This document shows positions 27,054-35,690 of a stretch of 64,000 bases of DNA, piece after piece; the first letter of the stretch is position 1, and each line of letters begins with the position of its first letter. This DNA is from Legionella sp. (lineage in GTDB: Bacteria > Pseudomonadota > Gammaproteobacteria > Legionellales > Legionellaceae). The stretch spans positions 1-64,000 of the forward strand of contig JARLJR010000135.1 in NCBI GenBank assembly GCA_031291095.1, in the 5' to 3' direction. The notes beneath the pieces are model-generated. The model saw only the letters and a list, made by a program, of their open reading frames with translations, was not told the origin of the DNA and made no database searches. A program made the position numbers and the translations under genes.

Positions 27054-28427
27054 ATGACTGATGAAAAAAGCGAGAAGAAGAAAAAGAATAATTTAGGCAC
27101 ACGAACAGATAAAAAGCCCTCAGGAAAAGCTCATAGTAGTCTACACTCGGCACGTGGTCATTCCTATACCTTAATGGGCACCTTACTGGAAGATGAGTAT
27201 AAACATTTTGCTCAGCAAGAAAGCATAAAAAAAGAAGGCAAGACCATCAATAAAATTGTCTTAGGAAAGGGCTCTTTCGGTACGGTACGACTGGCTCAAG
27301 ATGAAGCATCAGGCTTATTCTTGGTAGTAAAAAAAATAAAACCATCTAAAGCAAAAGCAAAATTAACCCCGGAAGATTTGGATAAATTAGAGATAGAGCA
27401 AGAAATCCATGAGGCGATTCAACAACACCAGATTAAAGGAACGTTAAGTGCCATTGATATAATCCGAACGGTAAGCAGTAAAAATGAAGAAACCATATAC
27501 CAAATTTTTCCTCTGGCCAGCCGCGGAGATGGTAGTAACTTCATTGAAAAAATTGCCTTTAACTCTGGGAGCAAAAATAAAGAACTAGTGCCTCACCTCC
27601 TGTTAATACTGGCTAAAACCTTCGCAGACCTTCATGAACATCATATCTATCACCGTGATTTAAAACCTGAAAACATACTCATAACCTCTCAATATGAAGT
27701 AACTGTAGCTGATTTTGGTTCTGCGGTAATCTATGGTGAGCAGGGTAAAGTGCAAGCCTATCCAAATGGTGATGTAATGCATAATCCCCCAGAGTTTGTA
27801 AAACGTTCGCCTACGGATACTACCTATACTCCTATTCCTGTTAGTTATACCGAAGAAGATCGAATTAGATTAGTCGATTCATGGAAACTTGGCTTTGCTC
27901 TGGCGCCATTCATTCATCCAGATATTTATGAGATAACAAAAAAATTACTCCCCCTTCCGCTGATGGATTCGATTCCGCATGCAACACGATTACAGGAGTA
28001 TCGAAACTTTCATTGCGAGTTAAGTGATAAACTGGATGAACTTGGATATTCGGATGAAGTTAAAGAAGCATTGTTAGGTTTGTTAAATCTGGATTATACA
28101 AACCGCCTAACTCCTATCGAAGTATTAACACTACTGTGCTCTCAGGATCTGGCACAAAATCTAGAGGCAGTTATCAGTAATTCTGCAAAACAATTAAGCC
28201 AATTATTAGCAGAGGCCTTTGCCTATGCGGAGATGACAAATGAGACACCGAAGCCTTCCTCCAGCAGCGCTTCTTCATCCTTATTTAGCCCGTCACCTCC
28301 CCCGCAAAAACCAATTAGAAGCAAAACAGGGGCGGATGGATATGAGATATTTTATACAGACGATGAATTGTCTGATTTAGAGCCGGATCCTGATAAATCG
28401 GAGCCGAGTAGTGGTGCACAGCCATAG
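27054..28427 (+). CDS. Eukaryotic-like Ser/Thr protein kinase, candidate Dot/Icm effector (LegK-like)
   Basis: A 457-residue protein with a complete Hanks-type kinase core: Gly loop GKGSFGTVRL (71-80), Lys about 93, catalytic loop H200-R-D202 with N207, D220-F-G and a PPE in place of APE. There is no transmembrane segment, unlike PASTA/Pkn kinases. The N-terminus is Lys-rich, and the C-terminal 55 residues are Ser/Pro/Glu/Asp-rich, typical of Dot/Icm secretion signals. A strong GAGGGGG precedes the start. Which LegK member, if any, it matches is undetermined. Confidence 0.85.
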   Translation: MTDEKSEKKKKNNLGTRTDKKPSGKAHSSLHSARGHSYTLMGTLLEDEYKHFAQQESIKKEGKTINKIVLGKGSFGTVRLAQDEASGLFLVVKKIKPSKAKAKLTPEDLDKLEIEQEIHEAIQQHQIKGTLSAIDIIRTVSSKNEETIYQIFPLASRGDGSNFIEKIAFNSGSKNKELVPHLLLILAKTFADLHEHHIYHRDLKPENILITSQYEVTVADFGSAVIYGEQGKVQAYPNGDVMHNPPEFVKRSPTDTTYTPIPVSYTEEDRIRLVDSWKLGFALAPFIHPDIYEITKKLLPLPLMDSIPHATRLQEYRNFHCELSDKLDELGYSDEVKEALLGLLNLDYTNRLTPIEVLTLLCSQDLAQNLEAVISNSAKQLSQLLAEAFAYAEMTNETPKPSSSSASSSLFSPSPPPQKPIRSKTGADGYEIFYTDDELSDLEPDPDKSEPSSGAQP

Positions 28428-28490
28428 AGTGACGTGAGTGGATACGCTGAGAAATTATCCCGTATCCAGGAGTCGTACTAAATTCCGAGA

Positions 28491-28509
28491 CCTGCGGACA
28501 AGCCGCAGG
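28491..28509. terminator. GC-rich hairpin between convergent genes
   Basis: CCTGCGG, loop ACAAG, CCGCAGG lies between the kinase stop (28427) and the hydrolase stop (28550). No long U-run follows on either strand, so termination is only likely by position. Confidence 0.45.
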
Positions 28510-28549
28510 CCGTAGAAAAGAGAGGTGGTTAGGAGGGATTTCACTCAAG

Positions 28550-29608
28550 CTAAGACTTCATAAAATGATCATAAATAGCTCGGCTTGCTAAAGCGATTGC
28601 ATGGCTTCTGGGGTAATCACTCGCAGATTGTGATTTCACATAAACTGCGATGGCAATATGCCCTTTATTATGAGGTAAAGTAATAATCCCAACATCACTC
28701 ACAAAACGATACAGTTTCTTAGAACCTGAATAATTTAAATATTTGGGCTCATAGATAGACCAGGTGCCTGTTTTATGTGCCACTTTAACCCCTGGGGGTA
28801 ACAAGCCTCTTATGCGACTTCTACCGGTTCGACATTGCTCCATGATCTTCATGAGCAACTGAGTACTGGACTCTGATAATGCTTGGTTTTTATAAACTTT
28901 CACCAAGAGTTTAGCCATATCGTTTGGAGTCGTTGTATCACGGGGGTCTTTTTGAAAACGCTGCCAAGCCTCCTGTTTGTCTTTAAGGGAAACACGATCA
29001 AAAGCACGTTCCCAAGTTACTACAGGCGGGCGTTTTTTTAATAAAGCATGGTCCACATGATTGGTATCTACGAACATTTCCATGATGGAGCGATTAACTT
29101 GGATGTCATTAAAGCCCAGAGCAGCCATACGTTTTTTTACTGCCTCAGGCCCCTTGGCTGCTTTTAAAAGTGAATCACTAGCACTATTATCGCTGTTGAT
29201 TAGTGTGTATTTTAATATTTGTTGGAGCGAGATATTAATTTGCTTCTTTTCAAACATATGATGTAGATACCCTGAACCAGGAACCGAGTTTTTTGAGTTC
29301 AGTTTAATCATACGGCTTAATGATTCCTTTTTTTCATCCACAAGATGTAAAAAAGCTACTGCGATGGGGAACTTAATAGTACTTGCCATAAAAAAACGCT
29401 GATTACTATTGTGGGTAATTATTTGATTTTTCTCAATATGAATGGCCGTAATCCCCATTACTATATGAGATTTTTTCTCAATTTCCTTAATTTTTTTAGT
29501 CAGCGCCGCCTCTGCATTTACCGCCCAGCAATTTGCTGAAAACAACAGCGCACAAAGTCCATATAAGCTATTCTTTAGCTTTAAAATCTCAAATAATTTG
29601 ATTTTCAT
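28550..29608 (-). CDS. Class A beta-lactamase-like serine hydrolase
   Basis: A 352-residue exported protein (signal ending near NCWA). Active-site motifs are S76-T-I-K79, S139-D-N141 and K279-T-G281, with RDTTTP as in class A enzymes. It is longer than typical (about 290), with about 30 extra residues between SDN and RDTTTP. The omega-loop glutamate (E166) has no clear equivalent; E177 is a candidate but is shifted. It could be a weak beta-lactamase or a cell-wall peptide hydrolase. Confidence 0.78.
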   Translation of the reverse strand: MKIKLFEILKLKNSLYGLCALLFSANCWAVNAEAALTKKIKEIEKKSHIVMGITAIHIEKNQIITHNSNQRFFMASTIKFPIAVAFLHLVDEKKESLSRMIKLNSKNSVPGSGYLHHMFEKKQINISLQQILKYTLINSDNSASDSLLKAAKGPEAVKKRMAALGFNDIQVNRSIMEMFVDTNHVDHALLKKRPPVVTWERAFDRVSLKDKQEAWQRFQKDPRDTTTPNDMAKLLVKVYKNQALSESSTQLLMKIMEQCRTGRSRIRGLLPPGVKVAHKTGTWSIYEPKYLNYSGSKKLYRFVSDVGIITLPHNKGHIAIAVYVKSQSASDYPRSHAIALASRAIYDHFMKS

Positions 29609-29910
29609 ACATTATTTAATCCATTCGTCATTACTTAATTATTTTACTCTCTATTCATGCATATTTAAGCGTTTTACACAAGTGCCTGGTTATATTTCTA
29701 CGCTTTTAACAGAGGCAATATTACACTTGTATTTTTATTGCAAATTGCGGAGAATAGCGCGCCTTTTTGACTAATGTTTTATACATTCATTAAGAGCCAT
29801 TTAGGCTTTAAGTTACTTGATTACAGGGTATTTTGGCAATTTATTTTATTAGCCCTGCTATTCTTGCCAATAGTTTTAAGATGTACTTTTTAATTAAATA
29901 GGATGTTGTT

Positions 29911-30744
29911 ATGAAAGAACAAGTAATTCTTACGCAGCTAGCTGAAATTCAAAAGAAATTAGATGCAATCACCGAGTTTAAAAAGACCCTGGAACCTCGC
30001 TTTTGGGACAATTCTGAAGTATGCGAAGATGTTAACGGCGTTCCCCTTTCAAAAGAAAATATTCAAAAAGCAGTTGAACAACTCGCAGATCAATTAATAG
30101 AAAAACATTCTGATGCATTCCCTATCTTAGTTGGCTTAATGGATGGAGCGCACCCGTTTTTTGCTGCCTTATATACGGAATTGACCGAACGTAATTACCG
30201 TTTCCAATACTCCACCATGCAAACGACCAGCTATGAAGGAATGCAGTCTGGTTCATTGCGCTTCACAGAGCCTAAGGGTATTTTAACTAACCGCTTAGTT
30301 ATTGTTGTTGATGATGTTTGCGATACGGGGAAAACAGCTGACGCAATAAAGAAGCATTTTGAAGATGTTGAATGTGCGAAACAAGTGCAACTAATGGTTC
30401 TTGTTGATAAGAAACAAAAACGAGACATAGATCCTGATTTCGTTGGATTTACTGTTTCTAAAGATGCTTTTATTATCGGTTATGGTTTAGATTTCGATGG
30501 TTTAGTGCGTAATACCGACTGTATTAAAACAATGAATAAAGCCATGTTACCCACGAAACAAGAGTCTGAATTCTTAGAAGAAGAGAAGCAACTGAGCACC
30601 CAATTTAAGGCACTGCATAAGCAATTGAAAGCGCTACGTGAGAACAACAAAGCCTCCTCCTCCACAGCAAGCCAGCCAGGTTTCTTTGCTCCAACAGATG
30701 CTCCACCTACCCCTGGAATCGGGCAAACCACGCTGTCAGTGTAA
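29911..30744 (+). CDS. Hypoxanthine-guanine phosphoribosyltransferase-like protein
   Basis: A 277-residue protein. After a helical N-terminus, the PRTase domain (about 60-215) contains ILVGLMDGAHPFFAAL and the PRPP loop VIVVDDVCDTGKT, with FIIGYGLDFDG near the end as in HGPRT. The C-terminus adds a coiled coil and a Ser/Pro-rich tail absent from normal Hpt (about 185 residues), which is unusual. Purine salvage is the likely activity. Upstream (29609-29910, 302 bases) no gene or clear promoter was found. Confidence 0.82.
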   Translation: MKEQVILTQLAEIQKKLDAITEFKKTLEPRFWDNSEVCEDVNGVPLSKENIQKAVEQLADQLIEKHSDAFPILVGLMDGAHPFFAALYTELTERNYRFQYSTMQTTSYEGMQSGSLRFTEPKGILTNRLVIVVDDVCDTGKTADAIKKHFEDVECAKQVQLMVLVDKKQKRDIDPDFVGFTVSKDAFIIGYGLDFDGLVRNTDCIKTMNKAMLPTKQESEFLEEEKQLSTQFKALHKQLKALRENNKASSSTASQPGFFAPTDAPPTPGIGQTTLSV

Positions 30745-30759
30745 AAAACAACCTCTATA

Positions 30760-30787
30760 CCGGATTATAGCCTCAGCCATAATCCGG
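30760..30787. terminator. Two-way terminator hairpin
   Basis: CCGGATTAT (30760-30768) and ATAATCCGG (30779-30787) form a 9-bp stem between the HGPRT-like stop (30744) and the outer-membrane protein stop (30806), which converge here. Confidence 0.65.
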
Positions 30788-30805
30788 AATCCAAGTAGTT
30801 TCCAT

Positions 30806-31645
30806 TTATAATGCAAATACTTTATTGATCGACAACGCCACTGCTTGGCTAACAAGGCTTTGCCGGCTATGGAAACTCAAAGTACCCGAATTAAATCCTT
30901 GGTTCATTTCTGGCGAAAAGGAAACGGTTTTGTTTAGTGCATAATTACCAGTGAAGGCACAGGTATAATTTAACTTAAAGAACCAAGCAGCATTAACATA
31001 ATAGGCCATGCCCGCCTGCACCGCCCCTCCCCAGATCCACTTGCTTTTAGAAATGCCATCCATAGTACCAATATAATAGGCAGACTCAGTGTCGTTAATT
31101 TCGACGATTTTTTGTTGCGTATTAAATAATGAAGGACCAATACCAACATAAATAAAACTGTTTTTATAGGAGCGGCCAATAAAGGCTGGCAACATTAAGG
31201 TATCATTCACTTTAGCGTCTATAGCACCAAAGCTAATAGTGTCCGTCGTACTCGCCGCAGGATCCGCTAAATCAATCGCACGTACAAAGCCCGGTGCTCT
31301 AATTTTTAAATTAGTGTATTGGTATAAAAACTCAAGCCCCCACAACCATTCACTACCTGAGAAATGTTTAAAATAACCTGCTTGTGCTTCAAGAGAAAAA
31401 TCTTGCGCACGATTATGGAAAGACTTTCTACTCCCATCAAATACTCCCAGGGGTGGGAAACCACCAGTTACATTAAGCGTTCCTAATAGATTTGAATTCA
31501 GGTGAACAAAGTTATAGCTGCCACCGAGTCCTACGAAAATCCCAGTTTGATTCTCGGATGCCGAAGAAATCTCTCCTAAAGTACCCGCAAAGGCGAATGA
31601 ATTCATTAACCCCCAAACCAATAAAAATAACTTGAGCTGCTTCAC
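30806..31645 (-). CDS. Outer-membrane beta-barrel protein (Legionella-type)
   Basis: A 279-residue protein starting at GTG (31645) with GGAG six bases upstream and a signal peptide ending FAFA. Upstream in-frame codons lie in another context and lack a ribosome site. The mature part is an eight-strand-like barrel with alternating aromatic residues (GIFVGLGGSYNF, FIYVGIGPSLF) and a C-terminal aromatic pattern weaker than usual. It resembles the barrel gene at 56845-57678 in plan. Confidence 0.78.
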   Translation of the reverse strand: MKQLKLFLLVWGLMNSFAFAGTLGEISSASENQTGIFVGLGGSYNFVHLNSNLLGTLNVTGGFPPLGVFDGSRKSFHNRAQDFSLEAQAGYFKHFSGSEWLWGLEFLYQYTNLKIRAPGFVRAIDLADPAASTTDTISFGAIDAKVNDTLMLPAFIGRSYKNSFIYVGIGPSLFNTQQKIVEINDTESAYYIGTMDGISKSKWIWGGAVQAGMAYYVNAAWFFKLNYTCAFTGNYALNKTVSFSPEMNQGFNSGTLSFHSRQSLVSQAVALSINKVFAL

Positions 31646-31697
31646 ATTAATCTCCAGAGAAACCGCCGCAACATACAGCTGTTTCATGTATATGACT

Positions 31698-33218
31698 TTA
31701 GAAATAACAGTTATTACCGTTATTATTCGGGCAGTTACATTTGCCAGCAAAAGTAATTTGTTGTGCGGCATTAATCGATTGCACCGTACTAGTACACGAA
31801 GGATTGCCTCTAATGGTGATTTTTGCACCAGGAAATACCAAATATTCAGGCCATGGGGCATCTGCCAATGGGCCTTGATTGCCAGTACTGGACATGACTA
31901 TGTTGGCGTTTTTACCGGTAGCCGGGTTTGTTTGCGTGATGATCAGCGTATAAGGAGTACCAAAACCAACAATCGTTAACAAGGCACCACCAGAAAATCC
32001 TTTGCAGCCGGTGTCAGCAACCATCACATTATTCGGAACCAATCCCGCAGCCTTTTGATTACAGTTGGTATCAAAAAGACCATAATTTCCTTCCGCCGAA
32101 CTTACTCCTTTAACCGGTTCATCATAGGCTTCAAATGCCAAAACCCCGATTGGATATCCTGAGCTCGCGACAAAATTAGCACTCGCCTGTTGATAAAGGG
32201 CTTGATAATAAGTCACCGCATTGGCAACAGATGGAGCGCAAGGACCTGGGCTATTGCATGCATAAATTGACGTGCTTCCTTGGGTTGCCCACCCGGTCTC
32301 AGCAGATAAAAGTGCACGCCCCACAGGAGTATAAAAAGGTTGCGTAGGCGCTGTGGGGTTTGCCGGCGGATTTGTTGAACCAACAACACGGAGATAATCC
32401 CAAGCTAATGAATTATTTAACTGAGTTGTCGTTAAAGGTTGGGTCCATACCGCAGATGCGGGTATGACACCCCATTGAAAAGGATAGGGATCAAAAGACA
32501 AAGGAGCCGCGGCAGAATAGCTATTAACTAAGGTGACCATGTCTTGCGAAATAGCAGAGCTGGGAGTCGTCAAATTACCACTTACCAAAGCAGAGCCTAC
32601 AGGAGTAGTGAGCCCTGCTGCAGTTAAGGTACTTTGCAGCGCGCTTACAGCTGAAGTAAGATAGCTCACATTTGAGGTAGTAGGATTATTGCAAGGGGCT
32701 GTTATATTCCCCGCCTGACAATAGTTTTCATGTCCAGCAAATACCAGAATCACGGTATTTTGGAACACTTGAGCTCCAACGGTATTAATTACCGAATTAA
32801 GTACGGTTTGAGCACAAGGAATATAGTTTTGCGCTGCCGGGGCAGTAGGACACCCGCCGGCGTATGCCGAATCCACAGGTTGTTGCGGAATCACCGCTTC
32901 ATAGATGACCTTCATGCCTAAGGCGTTGGCCTGGTTGATGATGTCTACCCAAGAATAATCTGTTGTTTGATAGGAACGAACGGTGGTAAATCCTGCCGCT
33001 TTTAATTGGGAAAGCTCCGCATAGACGTTGGTAATCGCTTTACCCGCCGTATTAGTACCAACATAAAATACATCATGGTAATTAAGCAGGTTCCCATTGG
33101 GATAATGATTTGGTTGATAATCCACACCAACTAAGCCAGAAAATGATGTGGCGGAGGCATAAGTTACAGCAAAAATAAGCGATGCGCAGAGCAATGCCTT
33201 TTTACACAAATGCAGCAT
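31698..33218 (-). CDS. Secreted GH17-like glucan beta-glucosidase
   Basis: A 506-residue exported protein; start at 33218, with AAGGA about eight bases upstream and a signal peptide ending YASA. The fold matches glycoside hydrolase family 17: VGVDYQPNHY, FTTVRSYQTTDYSW, an acid/base-like glutamate in FAGHENYC and nucleophile-like SAETGWATQG (ETGW is the family hallmark). A Cys/Gly-rich C-terminal part (CNCPNNNGNNCYF) follows. The probable substrate is a beta-1,3-glucan, i.e. a fungal, algal or protist polymer. Confidence 0.8.
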   Translation of the reverse strand: MLHLCKKALLCASLIFAVTYASATSFSGLVGVDYQPNHYPNGNLLNYHDVFYVGTNTAGKAITNVYAELSQLKAAGFTTVRSYQTTDYSWVDIINQANALGMKVIYEAVIPQQPVDSAYAGGCPTAPAAQNYIPCAQTVLNSVINTVGAQVFQNTVILVFAGHENYCQAGNITAPCNNPTTSNVSYLTSAVSALQSTLTAAGLTTPVGSALVSGNLTTPSSAISQDMVTLVNSYSAAAPLSFDPYPFQWGVIPASAVWTQPLTTTQLNNSLAWDYLRVVGSTNPPANPTAPTQPFYTPVGRALLSAETGWATQGSTSIYACNSPGPCAPSVANAVTYYQALYQQASANFVASSGYPIGVLAFEAYDEPVKGVSSAEGNYGLFDTNCNQKAAGLVPNNVMVADTGCKGFSGGALLTIVGFGTPYTLIITQTNPATGKNANIVMSSTGNQGPLADAPWPEYLVFPGAKITIRGNPSCTSTVQSINAAQQITFAGKCNCPNNNGNNCYF

Positions 33219-33238
33219 GTTGTTCGTCCTTGTTATAG

Positions 33239-33300
33239 CCTGGTTGCTATAACCAGGATTCTTCTTTAATCGAAAACCTGGTTGCAAGCAACCAGGCTAC
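33239..33300. repeat. Two palindromic repeat units before the GH17 gene (copies 4 and 5)
   Basis: CCTGGTTGCTATAACCAGG at 33239-33257 is a diverged unit; AACCTGGTTGCAAGCAACCAGGCTAC at 33275-33300 is a full unit matching 7669-7692. Unlike the others they lie upstream of two genes (GH17 leftwards, small membrane protein rightwards), where they could affect expression. Confidence 0.65.
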
Positions 33301-33438
33301 ATAACAGCTAGCCCGTAATTTGAGCTGGCATTTTACAATATTCTGTAAATTATTGATAATATTATTCATTTACATGCATGGGGAAAAAATAGTCCACTCA
33401 TGTTAAAATAAAAAAAGAATCACTATTTTTTGCACAAT

Positions 33439-33690
33439 ATGTTAGATGAATTTATTTCCGGCTTGTTGCGAGCAGCCATTAAATTTTTTGGATGGTTTGC
33501 CAATTATTTCTTATTTGAGCATATTATTGACCCCATCCTATACTCAACAGGAAAGTGTACGCTGCGAATCATTAGTCTAGGACAATGTAAACTGGATAAC
33601 CCGTCTAATTTCGTGAACGCGATTATTTATATTACCGGCGGAATAACCCTCATTGGCAGCGCCTGGTTGATATTCCGCTCATTGTCTTAA
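33439..33690 (+). CDS. Small membrane protein, unknown function
   Basis: An 83-residue protein with two hydrophobic helices (about 12-32 and 62-80) joined by a loop with two cysteines (CTLRIISLGQC). The ATG at 33439 is preferred over the TTG at 33430. No family is recognised; it ends just before the convergent ArsC/Spx-like gene. Confidence 0.6.
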   Translation: MLDEFISGLLRAAIKFFGWFANYFLFEHIIDPILYSTGKCTLRIISLGQCKLDNPSNFVNAIIYITGGITLIGSAWLIFRSLS

Positions 33691-33704
33691 TTGCGTTGGC
33701 TTAT

Positions 33705-34046
33705 CTATTTAATTAATTCGTTATAGTGTTCTTCATCAAACCCCAATGCGATTATTTTGCCATTTTTTTCCAAAACGGGTCTTTTGATCAGTGAGACATT
33801 GGCGATGATAAACGCGGTTTTTCCCTCTAGACTCATGGCTTCATAATCGTCTTTATATTTCCGGTATGTGGTCCCTCGTTTATTGACAGGAAGCTCTCCT
33901 GCAAAAGTACTCCATTTTTTTATTTGCTCTGGCGTGGGAGGTGTTTTTTTGAAATCGACAAACTCATAAGCAACTTTATTTTTCTCGAGAAAACTGCGTG
34001 CTTTTTTTACCGTATCGCAATTAGGGATTGCAAACATTGAAATCAT
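33705..34046 (-). CDS. ArsC/Spx-family (YffB-like) thioredoxin-fold protein
   Basis: A 113-residue protein, normal length for the group. A single N-terminal Cys lies in AIPNCDTVKKA, followed by YEFVDFKKTPP and a late SLIKRPVLEKNGK. YffB-like proteins bind glutathione; arsenate reduction is not proved. A 21-bp hairpin (34165-34185) lies upstream, toward the transporter. Confidence 0.85.
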   Translation of the reverse strand: MISMFAIPNCDTVKKARSFLEKNKVAYEFVDFKKTPPTPEQIKKWSTFAGELPVNKRGTTYRKYKDDYEAMSLEGKTAFIIANVSLIKRPVLEKNGKIIALGFDEEHYNELIK

Positions 34047-34164
34047 TTATTCAAATCCTGCTATTTTACATGCATTAATCTTATAACGTTGAGCTAACTT
34101 CTTCTAGAACAATCTATAACGAATCGCAATCAGGAGGTATTGAGTAACCATGTGACTCAATCAA

Positions 34165-34185
34165 CTAGCCCAATATTTGGGCTAG
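34165..34185. terminator. Hairpin after the transporter gene
   Basis: CTAGCCCAA, loop TAT, TTGGGCTAG lies 53 bases downstream of the transporter stop (34238) on the minus strand. No strong U-run follows, so this is a possible terminator only. Confidence 0.45.
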
Positions 34186-34237
34186 CACAAAAAACCACAT
34201 TCACCATGATCGCAATAATGGAACGGTTATTACTTAT

Positions 34238-35521
34238 CTACCCAAGATTAGTATTTGAATCCAATTGCACTTGTTGTGATGCATTATAAATATGCAGATC
34301 CAACTCTTGCTCATTTTTGGCAATAAGAAGCGTGGTAAACAAATCTCCGGCTACATTGGTAGTAGTCATTCCCATATCAATAATTCGGTCAACGCCCGCG
34401 ATAAATGGGATTGCACCAAGCGGTAACCCAATGGAAGACAGAACCGCCCCCATCACAATAAGTGCAGATCCCGGAATACCCCCCGCCCCCATTGAGGTAA
34501 CCACAATAGAAATCACCAGCATAAGGTATTGAATTAAACTCAAATGCACATCATAAATATTTGCGGTAAATATCGCGGCAATACTTAGATAAATGGCTAA
34601 CCCATTCAAATTAAGTGTGGTACCCAGCGGAAGTAAAAAACCGGCGAAGCCGCGCGATACTCCTAAGCGTTCTTCGGCGCAACGAACACTAGCTGGTAAT
34701 GCAACCATGCTGCTCGAACTACTAAAAGCTAAACTGAGTGCATTGGTAATTCCGCGAAAAAAATGCACGGGGCTTAAACGAGCTATAAATTGTAACGTAA
34801 GGCTGAAGTAAATAAGTGCCAACACTAAGCAAGAAAGATAACCCGATAAAACTAATTTAAATAAAGACATCAATGCCGTTAAGCCATACTCACCGATTAT
34901 TGTTGCCATCAGAGCAAAGATACCCACTGGAGCGAAGCTCATGATAATGGCTGCAAATTTAAAAACTACTGCAGAAAAACTGTGAAACAATTTTTTAACC
35001 GGAAGTGCATCCTCACCTGCCATATTGATGGAGATGCCAATAAATATCGAAAAGATTAATATTTGGATGATGTTCATTGATGAAAATGCCGTGATGATAT
35101 TTGTTGGCACCATATTCACAATAAGTTCAGAAAATTGTGGCATTTTTTGAATGACAAAATCCCCAGGAGCAGAAGGTAATATTAATCCAGAACCAGGAGC
35201 AATTAAGGTGCTGATGGTTAAACCAATAATCGCAGCAATCGTCATACTAATTGCATACAATATCAGAGCCTTGATACTGACACGGCGTATTTTTTTGGAG
35301 TCATTAATGGAAAGAATGGCGCAGACAATTGCAGTAAAAACAACAGGGGCAATAATCATTTTAATGGCATTGAGAAACAATAGGCCTATAGGCTTTAAAT
35401 ACAACGCATACTTCCCTAAAACCAAGCCAAAGAAAATGCCTAAAGCCACCGACAGTAAAATTTTTTTCCAAGACTCTAACTTAAACAGGTACGACATCAT
35501 TGTGCTAATTTGTTTGTGCAT
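34238..35521 (-). CDS. DAACS-family dicarboxylate/amino acid:cation symporter, possibly for a neutral amino acid such as cysteine
   Basis: A 427-residue membrane symporter of the GltPh/DctA fold. Visible are AFSSSSSMVALP (hairpin 1, residues 266-276), NLNG (304-307; usual NMDG), GAGGIPGS (hairpin 2) and DMGMTTTNVAGD (382-393). At the position of GltPh R397, which holds an acidic side chain, there is Met385; D394 is kept as D382. This argues against aspartate/glutamate and for a neutral substrate, as in ASCT/SstT relatives. It is preceded by a leader ORF ending in five Cys codons (35691-35777). Confidence 0.88.
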   Translation of the reverse strand: MHKQISTMMSYLFKLESWKKILLSVALGIFFGLVLGKYALYLKPIGLLFLNAIKMIIAPVVFTAIVCAILSINDSKKIRRVSIKALILYAISMTIAAIIGLTISTLIAPGSGLILPSAPGDFVIQKMPQFSELIVNMVPTNIITAFSSMNIIQILIFSIFIGISINMAGEDALPVKKLFHSFSAVVFKFAAIIMSFAPVGIFALMATIIGEYGLTALMSLFKLVLSGYLSCLVLALIYFSLTLQFIARLSPVHFFRGITNALSLAFSSSSSMVALPASVRCAEERLGVSRGFAGFLLPLGTTLNLNGLAIYLSIAAIFTANIYDVHLSLIQYLMLVISIVVTSMGAGGIPGSALIVMGAVLSSIGLPLGAIPFIAGVDRIIDMGMTTTNVAGDLFTTLLIAKNEQELDLHIYNASQQVQLDSNTNLG

Positions 35522-35555
35522 AATATTCTCAATTAAGTAAGAAAAATTATTCTGT

Positions 35556-35682
35556 GGAATTTAATAGCTATGCAAAACGAATAAATAGAATATCTTATTT
35601 TGAGCATTAATGAATACATTAAAACACTCATATAAACAATAATATAAAGCCTATTAAATTCCGAAAGTTGCCTTTAGAGGCA
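35556..35682 (-). promoter_or_regulatory. Putative attenuator between Cys leader ORF and transporter gene
   Basis: A small hairpin (TGCCT/AGGCA, 35669-35673 with 35678-35682) shares bases with a segment (35667-35671) that can instead pair with the last Cys codons (35694-35698). Further on, a perfect 12-bp inverted repeat, CTATTAAATTCC (35651-35662) with GGAATTTAATAG (35556-35567), is followed by a U5 run (35546-35542). These mutually exclusive pairings are what a translation-coupled attenuator needs, but the 83-base loop is long and no folding was computed. Confidence 0.45.
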
Positions 35683-35690
35683 GAGAATGA

